Of a stretch of 64,000 nt of DNA, positions 16,463 through 24,672 are shown one piece after another. The stretch's first letter is position 1, and the number at the start of each line of letters is the position of its first letter. This DNA is from SIG299 sp051880375 (GTDB lineage: Bacteria; Bacillota; Clostridia; Lachnospirales; Lachnospiraceae): the NCBI GenBank assembly GCA_051880375.1, contig JBJENV010000041.1, positions 5,321 through 69,320 on the forward strand, written 5' to 3'. The translations under genes were made by a program, and so were the position numbers. The notes below the pieces were generated by a model that saw only the letters and a program-made list of their open reading frames with translations, made no database searches and had not been told where the DNA came from.

Positions 16463-17245
16463 ATGGCGGTCTATAAAGTGGAAATCTGCGGGGTGAATAC
16501 GGCAAAGCTTCCGCTTCTCGGAAATGCGGAAAAGGAAGAGTTGATTTTAAAGATAAAGCAGGGGGATAAGAAAGCCAGGGAGGAGTACATTAAGGGAAAT
16601 TTGAGACTGGTGCTCAGCATCATACAGCGTTTTTCAGGCAGCAATGAGAATGTTGACGATTTGTTTCAGATTGGCTGTATCGGGCTGATGAAGGCGATTG
16701 ATAATTTTGATGTTACGCAGGGTGTGAAGTTTTCCACGTATGCAGTTCCGATGATTATTGGAGAAATCAGAAGATACCTAAGGGACAATAATGCGATTCG
16801 TGTGAGCCGTTCCCTGCGTGATATTGCTTATAAGGCAATCTATGCGAAAGATATGCTTCAAAAGCGGATGGATAAGGAACCTACAATCGAAGATATCGCA
16901 AAGGAAACCGGAATTCCAAGAGAAGATATTTTGAGTGCCTTTGATGCAATTCAAAGTCCGATGTCTCTTTATGAGCCGGTGTTTTCGGATTCGGGTGATG
17001 TGCTGTATCTGATGGACCAGGTCAGCGATAAGAAAAACAAAGAGGAAAACTGGATTGAGGAGTTATCCATCAAGGAGGCAATGAGCAAACTGAATGAAAG
17101 GGAGAGTATGATTATCGATCTCCGTTTTTTTCAGGGAAAGACACAGATGGAGGTTGCCGAAGAAATCCATATTTCCCAGGCACAGGTATCGAGGCTGGAA
17201 AAATCTGCACTGAAGAACATGAAAAACTACCTAAATAAAACTTAA
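16463..17245 (+). CDS. sigG: Forespore sigma factor sigma-G
   Basis: Late forespore RNA polymerase sigma factor, 260 residues. The family-specific N-terminus MAVYKVEICGVNTAKLPLL is well conserved; this is the region bound by anti-sigma SpoIIAB/CsfB in Bacillus. Region 2 (NLRLVLSIIQRF, VDDLFQIGCIGLMKAIDNFD, FSTYAVPMIIGEIRRYLRDN), region 3 (RVSRSLRDIAYKA) and region 4 (EIHISQAQVSRLEKSALKNMK) are complete. The start follows GGCAGGAG. It shares the spoIIG locus as in many spore formers but has a long gap before it. I could not fix a sigma-F/sigma-G promoter within the dyad or the 51 bases after it. Confidence 0.97.
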   Translation: MAVYKVEICGVNTAKLPLLGNAEKEELILKIKQGDKKAREEYIKGNLRLVLSIIQRFSGSNENVDDLFQIGCIGLMKAIDNFDVTQGVKFSTYAVPMIIGEIRRYLRDNNAIRVSRSLRDIAYKAIYAKDMLQKRMDKEPTIEDIAKETGIPREDILSAFDAIQSPMSLYEPVFSDSGDVLYLMDQVSDKKNKEENWIEELSIKEAMSKLNERESMIIDLRFFQGKTQMEVAEEIHISQAQVSRLEKSALKNMKNYLNKT

Positions 17246-17246
17246 C

Positions 17247-17275
17247 TTGATTATCTTTGAAAAGGGTAGTATAAT
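17247..17275 (+). promoter_or_regulatory. Sigma-A promoter of the Mrp-type antiporter operon
   Basis: TTGATT (17247-17252), exactly 17 bp, consensus TATAAT (17270-17275). It starts 2 bases after the sigG stop, so the antiporter operon is transcribed independently of the sporulation genes. The predicted leader is about 55 bases. Confidence 0.8.
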
Positions 17276-17335
17276 ACACAAGGTTTTGTGAAAAGATAAA
17301 TTTCTATTAATATACCGGAAAGGGAAGTGAGAGAT

Positions 17336-17842
17336 ATGTATGTAGTATTTTTACTCTTGTGGATTATCTTTAACGGACAGTTCACATGGGAGATTTTCTT
17401 TATCGGAGCAGTCATTTCCGCATTGCTGTACTGGTTTGTATGCAGGTTTATGGATTACAGTCCGAAGAAGGACTTAGTGGCGCTTCGGAATGTAGTTAGA
17501 GTGATCCGCTATGTGTTGACGCTGATTTGGGAAATCATTAAGGCGAATGCAAAGGTCATCTTCTATATTCTGACGAGCAAGTATGAAGTGGAGCCGAAAC
17601 TGGTGCGCTTTCAGACGGATCTAAAAAAGGAAACCAGCCGCGCTGCGCTTGCCAATTCGATTACGCTGACACCGGGAACTATCACGGTTACCCTGCAGGA
17701 CAACGAATATCTGGTACATTGTCTGGATAAGGAAATGGCAGAGGGGATGGAAGATTCCACTTTTGTCAGACAACTGAGAAACATGGAAGAGCATAACGGA
17801 AGCCGGGCTTCAAAAAATAGCGGAAAACGTCACAAAAGATAA
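17336..17842 (+). CDS. mrpE: Na+/H+ antiporter subunit E (MrpE/MnhE family)
   Basis: Small membrane subunit of Mrp-type cation/proton antiporters. The frame is open from a GTG at 17327, but ATG 17336 is better spaced behind AAGGGAAGTG, giving 168 residues. It has two N-terminal hydrophobic segments, then a third near residues 60-75 (RVIRYVLTLIWEIIKANAKV), and a soluble C-terminal part with NSITLTPGTITVTLQDNEYLVHCLD, the block that marks the MrpE family. The tail is basic. It is the first gene of a nine-gene operon. MrpE is thought to aid assembly or stability of the complex. Confidence 0.93.
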   Translation: MYVVFLLLWIIFNGQFTWEIFFIGAVISALLYWFVCRFMDYSPKKDLVALRNVVRVIRYVLTLIWEIIKANAKVIFYILTSKYEVEPKLVRFQTDLKKETSRAALANSITLTPGTITVTLQDNEYLVHCLDKEMAEGMEDSTFVRQLRNMEEHNGSRASKNSGKRHKR

Positions 17843-17857
17843 AGGAGGCAGGATAAC

Positions 17858-18187
17858 ATGATGGAACAGGCGATTCATACATTACTGGTAGGCTGCATGA
17901 TAGTTCTGGCGGTCTGCATTTTCTTATGTCTGATACGTGCAATTATCGGACCAAGGATTTCCGACCGTATTGTGGCCATTAACATGATCGGTACTATGAC
18001 AATGATTATTATTGCCATGATGTCAGTACTATTGCATGAGGGCTATCTGGTAGATGTTGCCATGATTTACGCAATGATCAGCTTCCTTGCGGTAGTTGTA
18101 CTGACAAAGGTTTATATGGGCGTTTATGTAGAGCGTAAGAAAAAGGAAGAAAGCACAAAGGAGGGGGAACAGAATGGAATGGTTTAG
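17858..18187 (+). CDS. mrpF: Na+/H+ antiporter subunit F (MrpF/MnhF family)
   Basis: A 109-residue membrane subunit with three helices: about 7-27, then after the RAIIGPRISDRIVAINMIGT loop about 45-62, and 67-88. The loop with GPRISDRIVA is the family signature, and the second helix region includes the acidic residue pattern LVDVAMIYAMISF. The C-terminus is charged. The start is ATG 17858 (a second ATG follows immediately) behind AAAGGAGGCAGG. Its end overlaps the mrpG start by 14 bases, indicating translational coupling. Confidence 0.93.
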   Translation: MMEQAIHTLLVGCMIVLAVCIFLCLIRAIIGPRISDRIVAINMIGTMTMIIIAMMSVLLHEGYLVDVAMIYAMISFLAVVVLTKVYMGVYVERKKKEESTKEGEQNGMV

Positions 18188-18494
18188 ATTTTTTCTGGCG
18201 GCTGCACTGTTAGTTTCCGGTGTGGCGATTGTTTGCATTGCTACATATGGTATTTTTAAATTCAAATATGTACTGAATCGTATGCATGCCGCGGCAATGT
18301 GTGATACGTTTGCACTGATGCTCTGTTTGCTTGGCGTGGCGGTTTTGCATGGTCTTTCTTTCACCACATTAAAGCTTGTATTGATTATTGTCTTTTTGTG
18401 GTTTGCAAGTCCGGTAGCCAGTCATCTGATTGCCAGACTGGAGGTTACGACAAACCCGGAGGGCTTGGAAAAGGAATGTGAGGTGGACGAATAA
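18174..18494 (+). CDS. mrpG: Na+/H+ antiporter subunit G (MrpG/MnhG family)
   Basis: A 106-residue subunit with three hydrophobic helices: about 5-28, 40-60 and 63-82. The family block is KYVLNRMHAAAMCDTFALML, where most relatives have FPDxYTRLHAxxxxxTLG; the C-terminal helix ends in ASPVASHLIAR, matching the PVxxHxIARAA end of MrpG. The start overlaps mrpF by 14 bases with GGAGGGGGAAC in the mrpF coding region as ribosome binding site. The stop overlaps the next ATG by one base (TAATG). Confidence 0.92.
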   Translation: MEWFRFFLAAALLVSGVAIVCIATYGIFKFKYVLNRMHAAAMCDTFALMLCLLGVAVLHGLSFTTLKLVLIIVFLWFASPVASHLIARLEVTTNPEGLEKECEVDE

Positions 18495-18766
18495 TGGAGT
18501 TTTTTACATTTATTCTGCTGACCTTTTTAATCGTGTGCGCAATTTCGGTGTGTCTGTCTAAAAATCTTCTCACATCGATTGTAATTTTTATGTCATACAG
18601 TGTGATTATGTCGATTATCTGGATTATCCTCGAGTCTCCGGACCTTGCGATTACGGAAGCGGCAGTAGGAGCAGGTGTTACCAGTGTCCTGTTCTTCGTT
18701 ACATTAAAGAAAATTCATGCGATGAATGACGGAAAGGAAGAAGACGATGAGCCGGATCAGAGATGA
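18494..18766 (+). CDS. MbhD-like (DUF4040) subunit, equivalent to an MrpA C-terminal module
   Basis: A 90-residue protein with three hydrophobic helices and a short charged tail. The central ESPDLAITEAAVGAGVTSVLFF (around residues 47-68) is the conserved DUF4040/MbhD motif. In Bacillus-type systems it is fused into the C-terminal region of MrpA; in archaeal Mbh hydrogenases and Mrp clusters of many anaerobes it is a separate gene. It starts on the last base of mrpG and its end overlaps the next gene by 20 bases, so translation is coupled across the three genes. Function: part of the ion-translocating membrane domain, inferred by homology. Confidence 0.87.
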   Translation: MEFFTFILLTFLIVCAISVCLSKNLLTSIVIFMSYSVIMSIIWIILESPDLAITEAAVGAGVTSVLFFVTLKKIHAMNDGKEEDDEPDQR

Positions 18767-19730
18767 TTATGAAAAAACAGCATGGCGGAAGCTGGTTCAT
18801 TTTGTAAACGGTGACGGGAAGGCAGAGGAAGCAGCCGGTTACGAAATTGAAACAGAGAAAACAGCGGTACGTATCAGAGAAGAGTTTTTTGTGGAAGCAG
18901 AGTGGAATAAGAAAAAAGAAGCGGCAGACACGATGATTTCAAAGTATAAGGAATGGCCTGAAACAAAGGGTGTCAAGTACTTCGGAAAACTGTATCAGCT
19001 GTTATCGGTTGTTATTTGTGTTACGGTGATTGTATTTCTGCTTGCCACTGTAGCAAATCTTCCGGAGTTCGGAAATCCGGACAACCCGGCAAACAATGAA
19101 GTTTCGGAACGTTACATAGAGAAGGGAATGGAGGAAACCGGTGCGGTAAACATCGTTGCCGGGATGATTCTTGATTACCGTGCATTTGATACACTCGGAG
19201 AGTCTCATGTACTGTTTATTGCAGCGTGCTGTGTACTGATTCTGCTTCGCATTGATGCCAAGGACGGTGACGTGAAAGCAAGGGCGGAAGCAAATGATCG
19301 TATTTATGAGCCGAAAAATGACGTGATTTTGCAGCGCGTGGCAAGAGTTCTCGTGCCGATTGTCATGTTGTTTGGCATTTATGTTGTTTTCAACGGACAT
19401 CTGTCTCCGGGCGGAGGCTTCTCGGGCGGCGCTATCATCGGGGCCGGTCTGATTCTTTACCTGAATGCGTTTGGCTTTAAGAAGACGGAGCGTTTCTTCA
19501 CAGCGAAGACATTTTCCGTGATTTCTGTTACGGCACTTGGATTTTATGCGCTTTCAAAGTGCTATTCGTTCTTTACCGGAGCAAACCACTTAGACAGTGT
19601 TATCTCTGCCGGAACTCCGGGAAGACTGCTTAGCGCAGGTCTGATTCTGCCGTTAAATATCTGTGTCGGAATGGTAGTGGCATGTACCATGTACAGCTTC
19701 TATGCGCTCTTCCGAAAAGGAGGTATGTAG
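18747..19730 (+). CDS. mrpB: MbhE-MrpB fusion subunit of the antiporter
   Basis: The frame opens at 18726, but ATG 18747 has a GGAAAGGAAGAAG ribosome binding site and gives 327 residues. There are three parts. A hydrophilic N-terminus of about 85 residues resembles nothing I can name. A middle portion with one to two helices and the block ETGAVNIVAGMILDYRAFDT is typical of MbhE and of the end of MrpA. A C-terminal MrpB domain has FGIYVVFNGHLSPGGGFSGG and four helices. The fusion supplies the MrpA tail module that the antiporter-like subunits lack. It is embedded between MbhD and MrpC genes with overlapping or adjacent frames. Confidence 0.9.
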   Translation: MSRIRDDYEKTAWRKLVHFVNGDGKAEEAAGYEIETEKTAVRIREEFFVEAEWNKKKEAADTMISKYKEWPETKGVKYFGKLYQLLSVVICVTVIVFLLATVANLPEFGNPDNPANNEVSERYIEKGMEETGAVNIVAGMILDYRAFDTLGESHVLFIAACCVLILLRIDAKDGDVKARAEANDRIYEPKNDVILQRVARVLVPIVMLFGIYVVFNGHLSPGGGFSGGAIIGAGLILYLNAFGFKKTERFFTAKTFSVISVTALGFYALSKCYSFFTGANHLDSVISAGTPGRLLSAGLILPLNICVGMVVACTMYSFYALFRKGGM

Positions 19731-19731
19731 C

Positions 19732-20115
19732 ATGGGTGAACTATTTACCGGACTGCTTTCCAATTATTACGAAACAGTAGCAATTATTTTGTTTGGCATT
19801 GGTTTTACAACACTTTTGTTACACAGAAACATGATTAAAAAAATCATGGGACTTAACATCATGGATACGGCGGTTTACTTATTCCTTGCCGCAAAGGGCT
19901 ATATTGAAGGAAGAGTGGCTCCGATTGTTGTGGATGGTGTGACTGAAACGGAAGCCTATATCAATCCGGTTCCAAGCGGACTCGTACTGACCGGTATTGT
20001 AGTTTCCGTCAGTGTTACTGCGGTGATGCTGAGCCTTACTATCAGGCTTTACCGCAGATATCACACACTTGATATTGATGAAATTTCGAGAATCGTAAAG
20101 AAGGAGGGAAAGTAA
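19732..20115 (+). CDS. mrpC: Na+/H+ antiporter subunit C (MrpC/MnhC, NuoK-like)
   Basis: A NuoK-like three-helix membrane subunit, 127 residues. The open frame extends upstream into mrpB, but ATG 19732 sits behind AAAAGGAGG and gives the proper N-terminus (MGELFTGLLSNYYETVAIIL). Helix two contains NMIKKIMGLNIMDTAVYLFL, the family signature, and helix three VPSGLVLTGIVVSVSVTAVMLSL includes the characteristic PxxxALxLTxIVIxxA-type motif. The segment between them is unusually long and acidic (VAPIVVDGVTETEAYINP). The next gene starts one base after the stop. Confidence 0.93.
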   Translation: MGELFTGLLSNYYETVAIILFGIGFTTLLLHRNMIKKIMGLNIMDTAVYLFLAAKGYIEGRVAPIVVDGVTETEAYINPVPSGLVLTGIVVSVSVTAVMLSLTIRLYRRYHTLDIDEISRIVKKEGK

Positions 20116-20116
20116 T

Positions 20117-21601
20117 ATGAATTTCATCTGGAATTTCCCTCTGTTCAGTATTGTTGCATGCCTGTTATGCGGTGTCCTTTCTTCGGTACTTCCTAAGAAA
20201 GCGGCAAAATATCTCTCCTGGATTCTTTTGACGGCAGTTGCGCTGATGTCTGCAGGAGTGCTTTATTTTACTGTGACAACAGGAGATAGTTTTACCTATA
20301 TGATGGGGCATTATCCGGCTCCATGGGGAAACGAAGTGCGTGCCGGTGTATTGGAAGGCATTATGGCATTGTTCTTTTCCGTGCTGATGCTGTTAGCAGT
20401 AGTATCGGGAGCAAAGTACATAGAGCACCATGTGCCGGAGGGCAAGCAGAATCTTTATTACAGCCTGATTAATTTGTTGACAAGCTCCCTGCTTGCGCTG
20501 GTATACACCAATGATATTTTTACTGCGTATGTTTTTATCGAAATTAATACGATTGCCGCCTGCGGTCTGGTTATGCTTAAGGGCACCGGACGTGCACTTC
20601 TCGCGTCTACCAAATACATGATTATGAGCCTGATTGGCTCCGGTCTTGTTTTGATCGGTATCACGCTGTTGTATGACGTTACGGGACATCTTCTGATGCC
20701 GGATATTCAGAATGCAATAGCCGGGATGCTGCAGGAAGGACGCTATGAGGAGCCGTTGACAGCAATTATTGCGTTAATCAGTGTGGGACTTGCGATTAAA
20801 AGTGCACTGTATCCGTTCCATTCCTGGTTGCCGGATGCACATAGCTATTCCGCACCGTCTTCCAGTGCAATATTATCCGGACTTGTAACGAAGGCGTATA
20901 TTTTCCTGCTGCTTAAGGTATTTTTCCGTGTCATCGGCTGGGAGGTCATCCTCCGGTACAAGATTACCGATGTGCTGTATGTGTTTGGCATTGTCGGGAT
21001 GGTGATGGGTTCCGTCAATGCAGTCCGGCAGAAGAATGCAAAGAAGATGATAGCATATTCGTCGATTGCCCAGTTTGGTTATATTTATATGGGGCTTGGA
21101 CTTGGAAGCATGGCAGGTGTGATTGCCTCTGTGTTCCACATTCTCATGCACGGTATTGCAAAATCCATGCTGTTTATTTCGTTGGGCGGTTTATCCGAGG
21201 TATCCGGTGAGAAGCTGGAATGGAGTGACTTAAAGGGTTCCGGTTACAGAAACCGTCTGGCCGGCGTAGCATTTACCATGGGGGCGCTTTCACTGATTGG
21301 TATTCCTTTGTTCGGCGGCTTTATTTCAAAAATACTGTTTGCATCTGCAGCAGTGGAAATCGGAATGCCGAAGCTGGTGGTTACTCTTGCAACACTGGCA
21401 ATCAGTACGATTTTAAATGTCATTTATTTTTTCCGCGCAATTATCTGCATTTATACACCGGAAGGAAAGCGTACTTCTGAGAAAAATGCGCCGACATTCG
21501 TACTTGCCATGGCAGGCTTTATGGTATTGAATCTGATACTCGGCATTTTTTCCGATCCGATTATCGCTGGAATACGGAACGGCCTGGCAATGTTTTCATA
21601 G
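20117..21601 (+). CDS. Antiporter-like proton-translocating subunit 1 (MrpD/NuoN type)
   Basis: First of four consecutive large membrane subunits of the NuoL/M/N-MrpA/D superfamily, 494 residues with about 14 helices. The key glutamate of TM5 is in NDIFTAYVFIEINTIAACG. The TM7 lysine is in GLAIKSALYPFHSWLPDAH, and the broken-helix signature SAPSSSAILSGLVTKAY follows. The second lysine region is in RQKNAKKMIAYSSIAQFGY. These residues form the proton path in homologues. The gene is one base from mrpC and is read as MrpD-like by position. Which ion is exchanged for protons cannot be told from sequence. Confidence 0.9.
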   Translation: MNFIWNFPLFSIVACLLCGVLSSVLPKKAAKYLSWILLTAVALMSAGVLYFTVTTGDSFTYMMGHYPAPWGNEVRAGVLEGIMALFFSVLMLLAVVSGAKYIEHHVPEGKQNLYYSLINLLTSSLLALVYTNDIFTAYVFIEINTIAACGLVMLKGTGRALLASTKYMIMSLIGSGLVLIGITLLYDVTGHLLMPDIQNAIAGMLQEGRYEEPLTAIIALISVGLAIKSALYPFHSWLPDAHSYSAPSSSAILSGLVTKAYIFLLLKVFFRVIGWEVILRYKITDVLYVFGIVGMVMGSVNAVRQKNAKKMIAYSSIAQFGYIYMGLGLGSMAGVIASVFHILMHGIAKSMLFISLGGLSEVSGEKLEWSDLKGSGYRNRLAGVAFTMGALSLIGIPLFGGFISKILFASAAVEIGMPKLVVTLATLAISTILNVIYFFRAIICIYTPEGKRTSEKNAPTFVLAMAGFMVLNLILGIFSDPIIAGIRNGLAMFS

Positions 21602-21629
21602 GGAACTATAGAGAAAGGTGATAAGTAAG

Positions 21630-23165
21630 ATGAATCAAATACTGGAACTATTACAATTTGCAGCACCTGTATTTTTCCCTGTTCTGTGCGGACTCTGGAT
21701 GATTTCGAGGAAGGGGAAAATAAGCCGGAAAAACCGTTGTATTTTTGTGACGGCTGTGCTTGTGATAAATCTTTTACTGACTGTGTCTGCATGGACGGCG
21801 AAAGCGGATGCCGTTGTGCTCTGGAACCTGACGAAAACGATTCCGGTACTGCTAAAGGCAGATATGCTTTCCAAGCTTTTTACCGGACTTCTGTCTGTTG
21901 TATGGCTGCTTGTCGGTATCTTTTCCTTTGAGTACATGAAACATGAGGAAAATGCGGAGCATGAAGAGGAACATACAAGAAGCCTTTCGGGAGACACATT
22001 CTATGGTTTCTATCTGATGGTGCTCGGCGTGATGACAGGAGTAGGCTTTGCCGGCAACCTGATTACGTTTTATCTGTTTTATGAGTTTATGACGCTGCTT
22101 TCGGTGCCGTTTGTACTGCATACCATGACAAAGGAAGCCGTTTTTGCCGCAAAGAAATACCTGTACTATTCGGTGGCAGGTGCTTCGCTGGCAGTCTTCG
22201 GTTTCGCTTTCCTTTATTCGGTATCCGGTGGAACGATTGCATTTGTACCCGGCGGAGTATTTAGTAACGGCATTCCGGCAGACAAGCAGGGCATTCTGCT
22301 TTTTGCGGTATTTCTGTTAATTATCGGCTTTGGTACAAAGGCAGGTATGTTTCCGATGCACGGCTGGCTGCCTTCGGCACATCCGGTAGCCCCGGCTCCG
22401 GCATCGGCAGTGTTATCCGGTATGATTACAAAGACCGGCGTGCTTGGCATTCTGCGTGTCATTTATTATCTGGTCGGTGCAGATAACCTGCGGGGAACCT
22501 GGGTGCAGTATGCGTTCCTTGTCCTGACACTGATTACGGTGTTTATGGGATCCATGTTAGCATACAAGGAGCAGATTTTTAAGAAGAGACTTGCGTATTC
22601 CACCGTCAGTCAGGTGTCCTACGTGTTGTTTGGCATCGCACTGCTTCATCCGGTGGCGCTCATCGGTTCATTACTGCACATCATATATCATTCTGTATTG
22701 AAGTGTACGTTGTTCTTAAATGCCGGTGCTGTTATTTACAAGACCGGGAAGACAAAGGTAGAGGAACTGGTCGGAATCGGTAAGGAAATGCCTGTAACGA
22801 TGTGGACGTACACGATTGCAGCTCTCGGCTTAGTCGGTATTCCTCCGGTCTGCGGCTTTATCAGTAAGTGGTATCTGTGCCTTGGCGCTTTGGATTCCGG
22901 AACCGGAATCGTAGAATATCTTGGACCGGTAATACTGCTTCTCAGCGCACTTTTAACAGCCGGCTATCTGCTGCCGATTACAATCAAGGGATTTTTCCCG
23001 GGAGCGGAGTATGATTACGCGTCTTTGAAAAAGAAGGAGCCGAACGGTCTGATGATCGTTCCTATGACAGTATTTGCTGCTGCGGCAGTACTTCTCGGTA
23101 TGTTCCCGAATGCTCTCGTCGAGTTTTTTACAGGTATTGTAACGCAGCTTGGCATGCTGCTGTAG
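21630..23165 (+). CDS. Antiporter-like proton-translocating subunit 2
   Basis: Second large antiporter-like subunit. The GTG at 21618 is less likely than ATG 21630, which follows GAAAGGTGAT, giving 511 residues. It keeps the TM5 glutamate (NLITFYLFYEFMTLLSVPF), the TM7 lysine (FGTKAGMFPMHGWLPSAHPV) and APAPASAVLSGMITKTGV. The AYKEQIFKKRLAYSTVSQVSY block carries the TM8-9 lysines. A His/Glu-rich loop (KHEENAEHEEEHTRS, about 105-119) lies between TM4 and TM5 and is not found in the first subunit. The stop is 17 bases from the next ATG. Confidence 0.9.
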   Translation: MNQILELLQFAAPVFFPVLCGLWMISRKGKISRKNRCIFVTAVLVINLLLTVSAWTAKADAVVLWNLTKTIPVLLKADMLSKLFTGLLSVVWLLVGIFSFEYMKHEENAEHEEEHTRSLSGDTFYGFYLMVLGVMTGVGFAGNLITFYLFYEFMTLLSVPFVLHTMTKEAVFAAKKYLYYSVAGASLAVFGFAFLYSVSGGTIAFVPGGVFSNGIPADKQGILLFAVFLLIIGFGTKAGMFPMHGWLPSAHPVAPAPASAVLSGMITKTGVLGILRVIYYLVGADNLRGTWVQYAFLVLTLITVFMGSMLAYKEQIFKKRLAYSTVSQVSYVLFGIALLHPVALIGSLLHIIYHSVLKCTLFLNAGAVIYKTGKTKVEELVGIGKEMPVTMWTYTIAALGLVGIPPVCGFISKWYLCLGALDSGTGIVEYLGPVILLLSALLTAGYLLPITIKGFFPGAEYDYASLKKKEPNGLMIVPMTVFAAAAVLLGMFPNALVEFFTGIVTQLGMLL

Positions 23166-23181
23166 AAGGAGGGTGACAGAG

Positions 23182-24657
23182 ATGAATTACTTATTATTAC
23201 TACCGGTTCTGTTCCCTATCCTTACGGGAGCGCTGATACCGTTATTTAAATTTGAAAGGCGTCGTGCCAGAGAGCTGTATGTTATGGCATGTGCGCTCCT
23301 TAACTCGCTGATGATTTTCGGTTTGCTTGTCGGAGCGGATAGTGTAGGCCCGATGACACTGTTTCGAATTTCGGAAACACTGCCGGTTTGTTTTGCACTG
23401 GACGGACTTGGCAAGGTATTTGCCGGCCTGCTGGCATTCTTATGGCCGCTTGCGTGCTGCTATGCCTTCGAATACATGAAGCACGAGGGCGGAGAAAATA
23501 CTTTTTTTGCCTTTTACATTATGACCTATGGCGTGACGGTCGGTATTGCATTTTCCGCAAACCTGATTACGATGTATTTCTTCTATGAACTGCTGACGCT
23601 TGTTACGCTGCCGATTGTCATGCACGGTATGAAACGGAAGAGTATTCTCGCAGGACGTAAATACGTTCTGTATTCGATGGGCGGTGCGGCATTTGCATTC
23701 ATGGGGATGATTCTGCTGTACATCTTCAGCGGGACGATGGATTTTACCTTCGGCGGTGTCCTGGGAGAGTTCTTAAGTGAGAATCAGGTATACATTCTTC
23801 GGATTGTATATGTCATCATGGTATTCGGCTTTGGTGTAAAGGCAGCTATTTTCCCGTTCCACGGATGGCTTCCGACGGCTTCGGTTGCACCGACACCGGT
23901 TACGGCGCTTTTGCATGCGGTAGCCGTTGTTAATGCCGGTGCGTTTGCAATTCTGAGAATTACTTATTATTCCTTTGGCGCGGGCTTTTTACAAAATACA
24001 TGGGCACAGCGTGTCATTATGGCTGTGGCACTGTTTACGATTTTGTATGGCTCGTCTATGGCACTGAAGGAACAGCACTTCAAAAGAAGACTTGCTTATT
24101 CGACCGTCAGCAATCTGTCCTATATGATTTTCGGGGCTTCCATGATGTCGACCGCCGGTATGGTTGGTGCATTGTCGCATATGGTATTTCACGGCATTAT
24201 CAAGATTACGTTGTTCTATGTGGCCGGTGCGGTTCTCTATAAGACAGGCAAGAATTATGTCGATGACCTGTTCGGCTTTGGCAGAAGGATGCCGGTCATC
24301 TTCGGATGCTTTACTCTGGCTTCGGCAGCACTGACCGGTGTACCGATGACAGCGGGATTTATCAGCAAATGGAATCTTTTGACGGCCGCGGCAGAGAATC
24401 CGGAGCCGCTTGCGTGGGTCGGAATCGCGGTGCTTTTAATCTCCGCGGTGCTGACGGCGGTTTATCTGTTTTCCATTGTGATTAAGGCGTATTTCCCGGG
24501 ACCTGGCTTTAACGAAGCAACGATTGCTCAGGTCGAAGATCCGAACGCTTATATGAAGGTGCCTATGGTAATTCTCTGCGTTGTCATTGTACTGCTTGGA
24601 ATGTTTTCCACTCCGCTTGTTTCTTATCTGGAGCAGGTGGCGTCCGGATTGCTGTAG
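23182..24657 (+). CDS. Antiporter-like proton-translocating subunit 3
   Basis: Third antiporter-like subunit, 491 residues from ATG 23182, which has AGAAGGAGGG upstream; the open frame extends 33 bases further but lacks a ribosome binding site. The TM5 glutamate is in NLITMYFFYELLTLVTLPIV. The TM7 lysine is in FGVKAAIFPFHGWLPTASVA, and the broken helix is PTPVTALLHAVAVVNAGAFA, where HAVAVV replaces the usual SGVxTK. The lysine-rich block KEQHFKRRLAYSTVSNLSYM follows. It is closest in look to subunit 2 (shared EYMKHE loop and RRLAYSTVS), suggesting tandem duplication. Confidence 0.9.
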   Translation: MNYLLLLPVLFPILTGALIPLFKFERRRARELYVMACALLNSLMIFGLLVGADSVGPMTLFRISETLPVCFALDGLGKVFAGLLAFLWPLACCYAFEYMKHEGGENTFFAFYIMTYGVTVGIAFSANLITMYFFYELLTLVTLPIVMHGMKRKSILAGRKYVLYSMGGAAFAFMGMILLYIFSGTMDFTFGGVLGEFLSENQVYILRIVYVIMVFGFGVKAAIFPFHGWLPTASVAPTPVTALLHAVAVVNAGAFAILRITYYSFGAGFLQNTWAQRVIMAVALFTILYGSSMALKEQHFKRRLAYSTVSNLSYMIFGASMMSTAGMVGALSHMVFHGIIKITLFYVAGAVLYKTGKNYVDDLFGFGRRMPVIFGCFTLASAALTGVPMTAGFISKWNLLTAAAENPEPLAWVGIAVLLISAVLTAVYLFSIVIKAYFPGPGFNEATIAQVEDPNAYMKVPMVILCVVIVLLGMFSTPLVSYLEQVASGLL

Positions 24658-24672
24658 AAGGGAGGAAGAACA

